Source: Pseudomonas zanjanensis
GTDB taxonomy: Bacteria; Pseudomonadota; Gammaproteobacteria; Pseudomonadales; Pseudomonadaceae
Assembly (NCBI RefSeq): GCF_014268745.2
Contig: NZ_JABWRB020000001.1
Span: forward strand, 2,232,001-2,296,000
DNA: 64,000 nucleotides
Reading direction: 5' to 3'
This document shows positions 44,643 to 53,304 of the stretch, one piece after another. The notes under the pieces were generated by a model. It was not told where the DNA came from and ran no database searches. It saw only the letters and a program-made list of their open reading frames with translations. Every line of letters starts with the position of its first letter. Positions within the stretch are counted from its first letter, which is position 1. The position numbers and the translations under genes were made by a program.

Positions 44643-46201
44643 ACAGCATCGCGTTGTCGCCCACCCAGGTCGCACCTCGCGCGGCCCCCTTGGCCACGTC
44701 GTCGAAACGCCAGCTGGTCGGTCTGGCCGGGATTTTCCTCGCGGCCATGATGGCGGGACTGAACACCCGGGTTGGCGCGTTAGCGCTGGCGGACGTAAGA
44801 GGCGCACTGGGCTTTGGCTTGGACGATGCGTCCTGGCTCACCACGGCGTATAGCGCCGGGGAGCTGATTGCCATGCCCTTTGCCGCGTGGTTTGCCCTGA
44901 CGCTCTCGCTCCGGCGCCTTGAGCTGTTGACGCTCGCCACGTGTACGTCGCTGGCACTGCTCCTGCCGTTCATCCATGACCTCGATCTGCTCCTGGGCCT
45001 GCGTTTTGTGCAAGGCATCGCCAGCGGCACGACGATTCCGTTGCTGATGATGGCGGCTCTGAAATTCCTGCCGCCACCCATACGGTTGTACGGCCTGGCG
45101 ATGTACGCGATGACCGCGACCTTCGCGCCCAACCTGGCCATCTGGCTGGCGGGGCATTGGACAGACGAACTGCAGGACTGGCGCTGGGTGTACTGGCAGA
45201 TCGTTCCTCTGGCCGTGGTCGCTGCCGGCTTGATCGCCTGGGGGCTGCCACGGGAACCGATCCAGTTCCCACGTTTTCGCCAGGCCAATTGGGCCGGCAT
45301 GGCCTGCGGTGTCCCGGCGCTTGGTTTGCTGACCGTCGCCCTGGATCAAGGCATACGACTGGATTGGTTTCACTCACCGTTGATCACCTCGTCCCTGCTC
45401 GCGGGCCTGGCCTTGCTGGCGATCTACCTGTTGACCGAATGGTTTCATCCCTCGCCGTTCATCAAGTTGCAGATCCTCGGGCGTCGCAACCTGGGGCTGG
45501 GCTGCATCCTGTTCGTCTCGTTGCTGGTAGTACTGCTGTCCAGTTCGTTGCTACCGGCCAGTTACCTCGGGCCGCTGCAGGACTATCGCCCGTTGCAGAT
45601 GGCCGCGATCGGGCTGATCGTCGCGCTGCCGCAGTTACTCCTGGGGGCACTGGTGGCGCTGCTGCTGTACCAGAAATGGGTTGATGCGCGCTTCATGTTC
45701 GCGTTGGGACTGTGCCTGATCGCCCTGGCCTGCCTTTGCGGCGCGCAATTGACCAGCGACTGGAACCGCGAGCAGTTCGTCGTGGCGCAAACGCTACAGG
45801 CCTTTGGACAACCGATGGCGGTGGTGTCGATGCTGTTTCTGATCACCAGCGTGGTGCAGCCAGCCGAGGGTCCGTATGTGTCCGGCACCATCAATACCCT
45901 GCGCGCCTTCGGGTCGTTGTTCGGCGCGGCGCTGGTCGGACAGCTCGTGGTCGTGCGCGGCCGCTTCCATGGGGAAATGTTGCTGGACCAGGCGGCCCTG
46001 GCAAGCAATACCCTGGCCTCGGCGCCGCTCCCCTCAGAACTGCTGGGCATCGTCAGCCAGCAGTCGCTGGTGTTGTCGATCGCCGATGCCTATCGCGCGT
46101 TGGGCCTGCTGGCACTGCTGCTGATTCCCCTCGTGCTGCGGCTGGCCTACATCCCGGCACCTGCCAGGCAGGCCGCCTCATCCTCATCCTCACATGGGTA
46201 A
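44639..46201 (+). CDS. DHA2-family MFS multidrug transporter (EmrB-like)
   Basis: 520-aa inner-membrane transporter with about 14 predicted helices, the DHA2 size class. The first helix contains GLAGIFLAAMMAGLNTRVGALALADVRGALG, followed by DDASWLTTAYSAGELIAMP, a typical EmrB start. Helices continue to LLALLLIPLVLRLAYI. It works with the HlyD adaptor and NodT channel encoded on either side. Substrate unknown. Confidence 0.93.
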   Translation: MNSIALSPTQVAPRAAPLATSSKRQLVGLAGIFLAAMMAGLNTRVGALALADVRGALGFGLDDASWLTTAYSAGELIAMPFAAWFALTLSLRRLELLTLATCTSLALLLPFIHDLDLLLGLRFVQGIASGTTIPLLMMAALKFLPPPIRLYGLAMYAMTATFAPNLAIWLAGHWTDELQDWRWVYWQIVPLAVVAAGLIAWGLPREPIQFPRFRQANWAGMACGVPALGLLTVALDQGIRLDWFHSPLITSSLLAGLALLAIYLLTEWFHPSPFIKLQILGRRNLGLGCILFVSLLVVLLSSSLLPASYLGPLQDYRPLQMAAIGLIVALPQLLLGALVALLLYQKWVDARFMFALGLCLIALACLCGAQLTSDWNREQFVVAQTLQAFGQPMAVVSMLFLITSVVQPAEGPYVSGTINTLRAFGSLFGAALVGQLVVVRGRFHGEMLLDQAALASNTLASAPLPSELLGIVSQQSLVLSIADAYRALGLLALLLIPLVLRLAYIPAPARQAASSSSSHG

Positions 46202-46207
46202 TTCATC

Positions 46208-47239
46208 ATGGCCTTACCGAAGAAAGCCCAGATCATCAGTGTCGTGCTGCTCGCCGTGGCAGTCGCCGGAGTGCTCTACGCCAATCGCCCTGAATCCAGC
46301 TCATCGACGCAGTCAACGGATGACGCTTATGTCCACGCGGACTTCACCACAGTCGCGCCGCAGGTGTCCGGTACGATCGAGACGGTGTTGATCGAAGACA
46401 ACCAGCGGGTCGAGAAAGGCGACGTGTTGGCGACACTGGACGACCGTGATTTCGTCGCCGCCGTGAACGCGGCCAACGCCCAGGTCGCCAGTGCCCGGGC
46501 CAGCATTGCCAGCCTGCAAGCGCACCTGAGCCGGCAGCAAACCGCCATTCGCCAGGCTCAAGCAGCGGTGGCCGCGGACGTGGCGGCGCTGAAACTGGCC
46601 AGTGCCAATCAAGCGCGGTATCGCAATTTGGCCCACGATGGCTCGGGCACCGTGCAAGCGCGACAACAGGCCGAAGCGCAATTGAGCATCCAACGGGCGC
46701 GCCGGGACAGGAGTGAGGCGGGTCTGCAGGCAGCCCGGCAGCAGGTGGATGTCCTCAGGGCCGATCTGGAAAAAGCCCTGGCCGCTCTCGCCCATGCCCA
46801 AGCCACGCAGGCCATCGAGGAACTGAAGCTGTCCTATACCCGCATCACGGCGCCGATCGCCGGCACCATCGGACAGAAATCCGTGCGCATCGGCGCATTC
46901 GTGAATACCGGGCAACCGTTGCTGGCGATTGTGCCGCTCGACGCCGTCTACATCACCGCCAACTTCCGCGAGACGCAGCTGGCGCGCGTCGCGATGGGTC
47001 AGGCTGTGGACATCACGGTCGACGCGTTGCCGGGCGAGTCGCTGCTCGGCACCGTGCAAAGCCTGGGACCTGCCAGCGGCGTCAGCTATTCAGCCATTGC
47101 GCCGCACAACGCCACTGGCAACTTCACCAAGATCGTCCAGCGCTTGCCTGTGCGCATTCGCATCGACCCCGACCAACCCGCCGCGGCGAAACTGCGAGTG
47201 GGGATGTCCGTGACCCCGCATATCCGCATTGATGGATAA
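46208..47239 (+). CDS. HlyD/EmrA-type membrane-fusion adaptor
   Basis: 343-aa periplasmic adaptor with one N-terminal anchor helix (IISVVLLAVAVAGVLYA). It has a biotinyl-lipoyl domain (STDDAYVHADFTTVAPQVSGTIETVLIEDNQRVEKGDVL), a coiled-coil hairpin (about 75-205) and a beta-barrel (AGTIGQKSVRIGAFVNTGQPLLAIVPLD). It starts 6 nt after the MFS gene and closes the operon OMF-MFS-adaptor. Confidence 0.94.
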   Translation: MALPKKAQIISVVLLAVAVAGVLYANRPESSSSTQSTDDAYVHADFTTVAPQVSGTIETVLIEDNQRVEKGDVLATLDDRDFVAAVNAANAQVASARASIASLQAHLSRQQTAIRQAQAAVAADVAALKLASANQARYRNLAHDGSGTVQARQQAEAQLSIQRARRDRSEAGLQAARQQVDVLRADLEKALAALAHAQATQAIEELKLSYTRITAPIAGTIGQKSVRIGAFVNTGQPLLAIVPLDAVYITANFRETQLARVAMGQAVDITVDALPGESLLGTVQSLGPASGVSYSAIAPHNATGNFTKIVQRLPVRIRIDPDQPAAAKLRVGMSVTPHIRIDG

Positions 47240-47255
47240 ATGCCAAGTCCCGAAC

Positions 47256-47282
47256 TGTGGGAGCGAGGCTTGCTCCCACAGT
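47256..47282. terminator. Type-A REP hairpin after the efflux operon
   Basis: TGTGGGAGC, loop GAGGCTT, GCTCCCACA: a perfect 9-bp stem 17 nt after the adaptor stop. It lacks a strong T-run. It is a compact REP half that probably protects or ends the transcript. Confidence 0.55.
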
Positions 47283-47291
47283 CGCCTAAGC

Positions 47292-47310
47292 AAATAACTT
47301 AAAGTTATTT
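47292..47310. promoter_or_regulatory. AT-rich palindrome upstream of sfnR
   Basis: AAATAACT-TAA-AGTTATTT is a perfect 8-bp inverted repeat in an AT-rich patch about 125 nt before sfnR. In P. putida sfnR is controlled by CysB, so this region is a candidate for CysB action; the match is not to a defined consensus. Confidence 0.4.
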
Positions 47311-47434
47311 ATTATCAGTTTTTTAGATCATTTAGATTAAGCCTTAAGCCCAATGGCTTCGCGGAAATGCTTTCAAGGAAATGTTGGCATTCATCCACCT
47401 TCAGTCACGGCAATCTCATTAACGGGCCACCGTC

Positions 47435-48538
47435 ATGCAGCTTCTAACACTACCTCCCTCCCCCGGCCTGGCCACCTCGATCCGTGCCACCGCCCAAGTC
47501 TTCGAAGACCCCACCTCCCGCGCCTTGCTGGCTCACCTGCAACAAGTCGCGCCCAGTGAAGCCAGCGTATTGATCATCGGCCAGACCGGGACCGGCAAGG
47601 AACTGGTGGCGCGCCACGTCCACAACCTCAGCGCCCGTCGCCACAAGCCCTTCGTCGCGGTCAACTGCGGGGCGTTTTCCGAGAGCCTGGTTGAGGCCGA
47701 GCTGTTCGGACATGAAAAAGGCGCTTTTACCGGCGCGTTGACAGCCAAGGCCGGCTGGTTCGAGGAAGCGGACGGCGGCACCCTGTTCCTCGATGAAATC
47801 GGGGATTTGCCGTTGCCGATCCAGGTCAAGTTGCTGCGGGTACTGCAGGAACGCGAAGTGGTCCGGCTGGGTTCGCGCAAAAGCATCAAGATCGATGTCC
47901 GCGTGCTGGCGGCCACCAACGTACAGTTGGAAAGAGCCATCAATGCCGGGCATTTTCGCGAAGACCTCTATTACCGTTTGAACGTGGTCAGCCTGGTGCT
48001 CAAGCCGCTGCGCGAACGTCCCGGCGACATTCTGCCGCTGATACGCCATTTCATTGCGCAATACAGCCACAGGCTCGGTCACGGCGAGGTGACGCTGGAT
48101 GCCCAGGCGCAGCGCAAGTTGCTCGATTATTCCTGGCCGGGGAATATCCGCGAGCTGGAAAACGTCATTCACCACACGCTGCTGATTTGCCGTAACAAAG
48201 TGATTGGTGAGCAGGACCTGCACCTGTCGAACTTGCGCATCGAACGCCAGGACAACTTGCTGCAACCTGTACCCCAAAGTGCAGAGGCGCTCTTGCAGAA
48301 AGCCTTCGAGAAACTGCTCGAGCAAGGGCATGGCGATCTGTATGAAAAGGTCGAGGCCGAGTTATTGCGCACCGCCTACCGATACGCCAATTGCAACCAA
48401 GTCCATACCGCAAGCCTGCTGGGCCTGAGCCGCAACGTCACCCGCACGTTGCTGATCAGGATTGGCGAGTTGGTGGTCAATCGACGCCGCCCGGCACTGG
48501 ACACTCGGGATGGCCGGGTAGTCAACCTGTCGACCTGA
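47435..48538 (+). CDS. sfnR: Sigma-54-dependent activator of sulfone/sulfonate sulfur genes (SfnR)
   Basis: 367-aa enhancer-binding protein without an N-terminal receiver or sensor domain. AAA+ domain: Walker A GQTGTGKELVARHVH, sigma-54 contact loop HEKGAFTGAL, Walker B GGTLFLDEIGDLP, and the C-terminal Fis-type helix-turn-helix with EAELLRTAYRYANCNQVHTASLLGLSRNVTRTLL. The size matches P. putida SfnR (about 366 aa). Lacking a sensor domain, it should be controlled by its own amount. Two sigma-54 promoters face each other at 50525 and 50770 in the neighbouring sulfur genes. Confidence 0.9.
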   Translation: MQLLTLPPSPGLATSIRATAQVFEDPTSRALLAHLQQVAPSEASVLIIGQTGTGKELVARHVHNLSARRHKPFVAVNCGAFSESLVEAELFGHEKGAFTGALTAKAGWFEEADGGTLFLDEIGDLPLPIQVKLLRVLQEREVVRLGSRKSIKIDVRVLAATNVQLERAINAGHFREDLYYRLNVVSLVLKPLRERPGDILPLIRHFIAQYSHRLGHGEVTLDAQAQRKLLDYSWPGNIRELENVIHHTLLICRNKVIGEQDLHLSNLRIERQDNLLQPVPQSAEALLQKAFEKLLEQGHGDLYEKVEAELLRTAYRYANCNQVHTASLLGLSRNVTRTLLIRIGELVVNRRRPALDTRDGRVVNLST

Positions 48539-48550
48539 CGCCCACACTTT

Positions 48551-48683
48551 TGTGGCGAGGGAGCTTGCTCCCGCTGGGGTGCGAAGCGCCCCCATTGAGG
48601 CGGATGACATCCATCTGATACACCTCGGTGACTGGCTTTGGGGCCGCTGCGCAGCCCAGCGGGAGCAAGCTCCCTCGCCACAA
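48551..48683. repeat. REP pair, type B
   Basis: Inverted type-B doublet between the convergent sfnR and sfnG genes, probably within both 3' ends. Confidence 0.9.
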
Positions 48684-48773
48684 AAGCGGTTCGGCGATGG
48701 CCCATTCATGGGGGCGCAGTGCTTAAATCCCGGCACCTTGTTCGCCCCTCGTCCGCCCTGCTGCCTCCCGCGC

Positions 48774-49871
48774 CTAGGCGACCGCCGCCGTTTTGGCCGT
48801 CACTTTGCGTTGCTCCAGCTCACGCACCAACGGCAGGACCTTACGGCCGAAATACTCGACTTCTTCCTGGAAGTGCAAGAACCCGGCAAGCACCAGATCC
48901 ACACCCACGGCCTTGAGCGCGACGATGCGTTCGGCGATCTGCTGCGGGGTACCGATCAAGTTGGTCTTGAAGCCATCGTTGTACTGCACCAGGTCTTCGA
49001 AGCTGGACTTGGCCCAGTTGCCTTCGCCTTCCGGGCTGGACTTGCCGGCCTGTTTCGCCGCGTCGCCAAAGGCATTGACGGCCTCGGGATCGGCCTGGTC
49101 GATGATTTGGGCAAGGACCGCCCGCGCCTCTTCTTCGGTGTCGCGGGCAATGACAAAGGCATTCACGCCGACCTTGACCTTGTGGTGGTTGGCCGCGGCT
49201 TTTGCCTGGAGATCATCGATCTGCGCCTTGACCCCTTCCACGGTATTGCCGTTGGTGAAGTACCAGTCCGATACCCGGGCGGCCATGTCCCGAGCCGCAC
49301 GTGAGCTGCCGCCCTGGAAAATTTCCGGGTGCTGCTGCAGGGGTTTCGGCTTGAGGGTGTAGTCGTGGAAGCGGTAGAAGTCACCGCGCAGCGTGAAGTT
49401 ATCGGTGGTCCAGATACCCTTGAGGGCGGTGATGAATTCTTCGGAACGGCGATAGCGCTCGTCGTGCTCCAGCCACGGCTCGCCAATGGCCGTGAACTCG
49501 CCCTTGAACCAGCCCGACACGATGTTGACCGCCACTCGGCCACCCGTCAGGTGATCGATGGTTGCGATCTGCTTGGCCAACACCGACGGCGTCCACGGCC
49601 CCGGCAACACCGCGGCGATGACTTTCAGGCGCGTGGTGGCGGCCAGCAAGGCATGACTGAACGCTACGGACTCGTGCTGGTATTCGGCGCCGTAGCCAGC
49701 GGTAAAGCGCACCTGGGACAAGGCGTAGTCGAAGCCGGCCGCTTCAGCGATCTGGGCCAGCTTGCGGTTGTAGTCGATGCCCCAGTCGGTGCGTTGTTCG
49801 ATTTTGCTGACCACCAGTCCGCCGCTGACGTTGGGCACCCAGTAGGCAAATTTGATCGTGTCCTGGCTCAT
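48774..49871 (-). CDS. sfnG: FMNH2-dependent dimethylsulfone monooxygenase
   Basis: 365-aa luciferase-like two-component flavin monooxygenase. It begins IKFAYWVPNVSGGLVVSKIEQRTDWG and contains AEAAGFDYALSQVRFTAGYGAE, typical of SfnG. The TIM-barrel segment TGGRVAVNIVSGWFKGEF and the YRRSEEFI motif are common to SsuD-like enzymes. It cleaves dimethylsulfone to methanesulfinate under sulfate limitation. The reductase gene msuE lies 39 nt upstream on the same strand and supplies reduced FMN. Confidence 0.94.
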   Translation of the reverse strand: MSQDTIKFAYWVPNVSGGLVVSKIEQRTDWGIDYNRKLAQIAEAAGFDYALSQVRFTAGYGAEYQHESVAFSHALLAATTRLKVIAAVLPGPWTPSVLAKQIATIDHLTGGRVAVNIVSGWFKGEFTAIGEPWLEHDERYRRSEEFITALKGIWTTDNFTLRGDFYRFHDYTLKPKPLQQHPEIFQGGSSRAARDMAARVSDWYFTNGNTVEGVKAQIDDLQAKAAANHHKVKVGVNAFVIARDTEEEARAVLAQIIDQADPEAVNAFGDAAKQAGKSSPEGEGNWAKSSFEDLVQYNDGFKTNLIGTPQQIAERIVALKAVGVDLVLAGFLHFQEEVEYFGRKVLPLVRELEQRKVTAKTAAVA

Positions 49872-49910
49872 TGCATGTACTCCACGGCTCGTTTTGAAAG
49901 GGAAAAGGGA

Positions 49911-50474
49911 TCAGGCGGCACTGGCGTCGCGTCGGGCGCTCGGGACCAGGCTCAGCAGCGCCGATTCGACGGCGCGCTCGATACGGTCCAGCACCTGTAC
50001 GCTGGAGATCCGGTATTGGCTGAAATCGGTTTCGCTGGCATAGACGCCCACCGGCAGGCTGAGGGCTTGGAAGAAGCCGAACAGCGGTCGCAACTGGTGA
50101 TCGATGATCAAGGCATGGCGATCCGAGCCCCCTGTCGCGGCGAGCAGCACCGGAACATTTTTGAGGGCTTCGTGATGGACGAAATCGAACAGGTGCTTGA
50201 ACAAGCCGGTGTACGAGGCTCGATAGACGGGGCTGGCGGCGATCAGCAGATCGGCCGACTCAATGGCGTGCAGGTCATCCTGTACCGCAGCCGGCAACGC
50301 CTCGCGACGCAACACCCCGGCAAACTGCGGACCGACCTTGGCCAGTTCGATCAAGCGCACCTCGATCGGCAGTTGCTGCGCGAGCCTGTCCACTATTGCC
50401 TGGAGCAGGGCCAGGGTGCGTGACGGGTGCTGCACGCTGCCTGACACCGCCACCACTTTGAATTGCTTGCTCAT
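49911..50474 (-). CDS. msuE: NAD(P)H-dependent FMN reductase (MsuE/SfnF type)
   Basis: 187-aa flavodoxin-fold reductase. The phosphate loop is VVAVSGSVQHPSRTLALL and the middle motif is LIAASPVYRASYTGLFKHLFDFV. It delivers FMNH2 to SfnG and related monooxygenases. ATG 50474 is preferred to the GTG one codon earlier. It is the first gene of the minus-strand operon behind a sigma-54 promoter. Confidence 0.9.
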   Translation of the reverse strand: MSKQFKVVAVSGSVQHPSRTLALLQAIVDRLAQQLPIEVRLIELAKVGPQFAGVLRREALPAAVQDDLHAIESADLLIAASPVYRASYTGLFKHLFDFVHHEALKNVPVLLAATGGSDRHALIIDHQLRPLFGFFQALSLPVGVYASETDFSQYRISSVQVLDRIERAVESALLSLVPSARRDASAA

Positions 50475-50524
50475 CACTTACCCCATGCCTGGAGACGCCA
50501 CCTCAGCGTCTGCACAGGGTGTAG

Positions 50525-50540
50525 AGCAGCAACCGTGCCA
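50525..50540 (-). promoter_or_regulatory. Sigma-54 promoter of msuE-sfnG
   Basis: TGGCACGGTTGCTGCT matches TGGCACG-N4-TTGCW at 11 of 12 defined bases, with GG and GC at the correct spacing. The expected transcription start is near 50513, about 40 nt before msuE. Confidence 0.8.
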
Positions 50541-50558
50541 CGTTCATATATCTTTAAT

Positions 50559-50571
50559 AATCAATTGGTTG
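50559..50571 (+). promoter_or_regulatory. IHF-binding site
   Basis: AATCAATTGGTTG is a perfect match to WATCAA-N4-TTR within an AT-rich patch, 19 bp upstream of the msuE sigma-54 promoter. It is well placed to bend DNA between promoter and activator sites. Confidence 0.75.
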
Positions 50572-50660
50572 GAAGTACCGCCTAATCACTTCACTGTCGC
50601 TCGACGGGCAAGCTGTTGTTCCACTGTTGCCTGGTGAACACCTGCGTTTCGATGCCTGTC

Positions 50661-50695
50661 GCAACAACTGTTGCCGGGCATACAGTTGCGCAACA
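50661..50695. promoter_or_regulatory. Candidate SfnR enhancer sites (GCAACA/TGTTGC palindromes)
   Basis: GCAACA-AC-TGTTGC (50661-50674) and AGTTGCGCAAC (50684-50694) are two adjacent palindromes sharing the TTGC core; further TGTTG half-sites lie at 50614-50630. They sit about 150 bp upstream of the msuE start point and about 110-135 bp upstream of the divergent start point, typical enhancer distances. Assignment to SfnR is inference. Confidence 0.55.
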
Positions 50696-50769
50696 GATTG
50701 TCCGCAGCCAGGACAGCCCTATCACCGACGAGCGTCGTACAGACCCCGCATTCATGGACGTCGCGGGCC

Positions 50770-50785
50770 GGGCATGGACTGTGCA
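50770..50785 (+). promoter_or_regulatory. Sigma-54 promoter of the acyl-CoA-dehydrogenase-like gene
   Basis: GGGCATGGACTGTGCA keeps the essential GG and GC at 10-bp spacing, with two or three other mismatches to TGGCACG-N4-TTGCW. The expected start is near 50797, 54 nt before the ATG. Confidence 0.6.
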
Positions 50786-50850
50786 AAGCCCCTTGGCACC
50801 GGCAGGTTTCTCCCCTGCCCGCCTACTCGCCATCAAGAAGGAACATCAAC

Positions 50851-52095
50851 ATGACCGCACAGCAACAACACCTGCCGCCAATCCTTTCCACTGGCACCGA
50901 CTACGAACCCTTGGCCGAACGTTTCCGGCCGATCTTTGCGCGCATCCAGGCTGGCGCCCTGGAGCGGGAGCAGACCCGCAGCCTGCCCTTTGAACAGGTG
51001 AAATGGCTGAAGGAAGCCGGCTTTGGCGCTATCCGCGTACCGCTCGAATATGGCGGTGCCGGGGCCTCGTTGCCGCAGCTATTGCAACTGCTGATCGAAC
51101 TGGCCGAAGCCGATTCCAACTTGCCCCAGGCCCTGCGCGGGCACTTTGCATTCGTCGAGGACCGCCTCAATGCCCATGCCAGCAGCCCGCAGGACATTTG
51201 GTTCAAGCGCTTCGTCGAGGGTGAGTTGGTGGGCAACGCCTGGACGGAAGTCGGCGCGGTGAAAATCGGCGAGGTCGTCACCCGGGTTTCCCGCCAGGGC
51301 GATCAATGGGTGGTCAATGGCGCCAAGTACTACAGCACCGGCAGTATTTTCGCCGACTGGATCGACGTGTATGCCCAGCGTGACGACAACGGTGCAGACG
51401 TGATTGCCGCCGTACGCGTGCACCAGCCGGGCGTCAAGCAAAGCGATGACTGGGACGGTTTTGGCCAACGCACCACCGGCAGCGGAACATCGCTGTTCGA
51501 GAACGCATTGGTCGAGGCGCAAAACCTCATCGACTTCTCCACCCGCTTCAAATACCAGACCGCGTTTTATCAACTGGTCTTGCTCGCCGTGCTGACCGGC
51601 GCCGGCCGTGCCGCGGTCCATGACATCACCGAGCAAGTGCGCAAACGCACCCGGGTCTTCAGCACCGGCAATGCCAGCGAAGTGAGCCAGGACGTGCAGG
51701 TGCAGCAAGTGGTCGGCCGGGCCTCGGCCCAGGTCTATGCCGCCGAGGCCACTGCCCTGCGGGCCGCGAGCGCTTCCCAACGTGCCTATGAAAGCCGCTT
51801 CAGCCAGAACGCCGAGACCGAACACACCGCCAACATTGCCGCCGAGTTGGAGTCGGCCCAGGCCCAGGTGGTGATCTCCGACCTGGTGCTACGCGCCACC
51901 AGCGACCTGTTCAATGCCCTCGGCGCCTCAGCCACCAGCACCAGCAAGGCCCTCGACCGCCACTGGCGCAACGCCCGTACCGCCGCTTCGCACAATCCGT
52001 TGATCTACAAGGAGCGGATTATTGGGGATTGGGAAATCAATGGGACGGAACCGCCGTATGTCTGGCAGATTGGTGGGGGGGCGAAGCAGGTCTGA
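50851..52095 (+). CDS. Acyl-CoA-dehydrogenase-like sulfur-acquisition oxidoreductase (SfnB/DszC type)
   Basis: 414-aa acyl-CoA-dehydrogenase-fold flavoprotein. The N-terminal helical domain (YGGAGASLPQLLQLLIELAEADSNLPQALRGHF), the middle beta-domain (VTRVSRQGDQWVVNGAKYYSTGS) and a C-terminal helical domain with DLFNALGASATS are all present. Members near sfn genes belong to a branch related to DszC and use reduced flavin on organosulfur compounds. An open frame extends to 50671, but ATG 50851 with GAAGGAAC upstream is the start and leaves room for the sigma-54 promoter. It is divergent from msuE-sfnG. Confidence 0.85.
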   Translation: MTAQQQHLPPILSTGTDYEPLAERFRPIFARIQAGALEREQTRSLPFEQVKWLKEAGFGAIRVPLEYGGAGASLPQLLQLLIELAEADSNLPQALRGHFAFVEDRLNAHASSPQDIWFKRFVEGELVGNAWTEVGAVKIGEVVTRVSRQGDQWVVNGAKYYSTGSIFADWIDVYAQRDDNGADVIAAVRVHQPGVKQSDDWDGFGQRTTGSGTSLFENALVEAQNLIDFSTRFKYQTAFYQLVLLAVLTGAGRAAVHDITEQVRKRTRVFSTGNASEVSQDVQVQQVVGRASAQVYAAEATALRAASASQRAYESRFSQNAETEHTANIAAELESAQAQVVISDLVLRATSDLFNALGASATSTSKALDRHWRNARTAASHNPLIYKERIIGDWEINGTEPPYVWQIGGGAKQV

Positions 52096-52157
52096 GTGCT
52101 TTGGGTCCGTGTGTATATCCGTTGCTGCGGTAACGGCGGCTTAGACCGCGCTCCTCC

Positions 52158-52293
52158 AGTGGGAGCGGGCTTGCTCGCGAAGGCGGTGTGTCAGTTTGCA
52201 GTGATGTTGGATGTGCTGGCCTCTTCGCGAGCAGGCTCGCTCCCACAGTGGTTCTGTGTTGTACATGAGTTTCGTGTCTGCTGAAGATCCAGT
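52158..52293. repeat. First unit of a 134-bp tandem REP array
   Basis: Type-A doublet (GTGGGAGCGGGCTTGCTCGCG ... GCAGGCTCGCTCCCAC) followed by a conserved spacer with GTTCTGTGTTGTACATGAG and GTGTCTGCTGAAGATCC. The same unit recurs at 52291-52300 plus 53476-53599 (split by the IS), 53600-53733, and as a partial copy from 53734. Confidence 0.9.
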
Positions 52294-52323
52294 GTGGGAG
52301 ATTCTATGGTTGAGGGGAAGCCC

Positions 52324-53271
52324 TCAAGCCGCTTTTGGTTGGTATTCGCTTTGTCCTTTCAGCAAAGCGAATACGATCCGAGCAAGCTTGCGAGCCAGTA
52401 TTACTAGCGCCTGCGTGGTAGCGAAGCCCCGAGCTCTTAGTTTTTCATAAAAGCCTTTCCAGGCAGACGTACGGCTGGCCGACATGGCTGCGTTGTGTAA
52501 AAGCCGACGAACTTCCGGGTCGCCGCGTTTGCTCAAGCTTCGCCGGTCATCTTTTTGTCCTGATTGGGGCACTCGCAAATCCATTCCCAAGAAAGCGATA
52601 AAAGCGTCTGCATTCTTGAAGTCGCCCCGCTGAAATGCCGTAAGCAAACGAGCTCCGGTCAAAAATCCGATGCCCTCGACTTTCAGGCAACGGTTCAGTT
52701 GACCTAGCAAACCGGCATTTTTCAGATGATCCTTGATCGTCTTCTCGATCAATGTCTCAAGCCTCTGCATGGCGGCGATTTGCTCGGCGAAAGCTGTCTT
52801 CAGTAGTGGCTCGTTCGCCCAGCTTTGTACCAGGGCGACTCGAGCCTGAACCAAGGCAGCGCGACGGCGGAAAAGGCTTAGAAGCTGGCGATACAACGGA
52901 GATGGCGGCGCCCATGGATGAAGCTCGTGCCCTTCGTTCTTGAGGTAACGAGCCAGCAGCTTGGCGTCCAGCGCGTCGGTTTTGGCGCGTATTTTTACGC
53001 CTTTGCGGTAATGATGAAGTTCATAACCGCCCACCATATAGATCGTGCAACCGGCCTCATAGGCCAGATCAGCAAAATCCAAGTGATAGATATTGGTCGA
53101 CTCAATGGCAACATCGACGGGGCCCGGCAATACTTTCAACCACCTTTTGATGGCCGCCTTGTCGTTAGGAATCGCTTCCAACACATCAAGCTCTGCGTGA
53201 TAGATCACCAGCTCGTTCTTGGCGACATCCACGCCCACGATTGGCTTTGTGACAGAAACCGGCATTGCCAT
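52324..53271 (-). CDS. IS110-family DEDD recombinase (transposase)
   Basis: 315-aa recombinase. The N-terminal RuvC-like domain carries acidic residues Asp15 (IVGVDVAKNELVIY), Glu57 (VDVAIESTNIYH) and Asp99/Asp102 (RAKTDALDAKLLARYL). A coiled coil (about 130-185) follows. The C-terminal Tnp domain contains VEGIGFLTGARLLTAF, FLGMDLRVPQSGQKDDRRSLSKRGDPEVRRLL and the probable nucleophile Ser263 in NAAMSASR. All active-site residues are present, so the element may be functional. ATG 53265 is an alternative start. Confidence 0.95.
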   Translation of the reverse strand: MAMPVSVTKPIVGVDVAKNELVIYHAELDVLEAIPNDKAAIKRWLKVLPGPVDVAIESTNIYHLDFADLAYEAGCTIYMVGGYELHHYRKGVKIRAKTDALDAKLLARYLKNEGHELHPWAPPSPLYRQLLSLFRRRAALVQARVALVQSWANEPLLKTAFAEQIAAMQRLETLIEKTIKDHLKNAGLLGQLNRCLKVEGIGFLTGARLLTAFQRGDFKNADAFIAFLGMDLRVPQSGQKDDRRSLSKRGDPEVRRLLHNAAMSASRTSAWKGFYEKLRARGFATTQALVILARKLARIVFALLKGQSEYQPKAA

Positions 53272-53304
53272 TGAAAATCCTCCGGGCTAAGGTTTGAACA
53301 CTTG

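Noticed and set aside
50794..50812. Second sigma-54 promoter at TTGGCACC
   Set aside because: The -24-like TGGCAC is present but there is no GC at the required -12 spacing. The site at 50770-50785 fits better.
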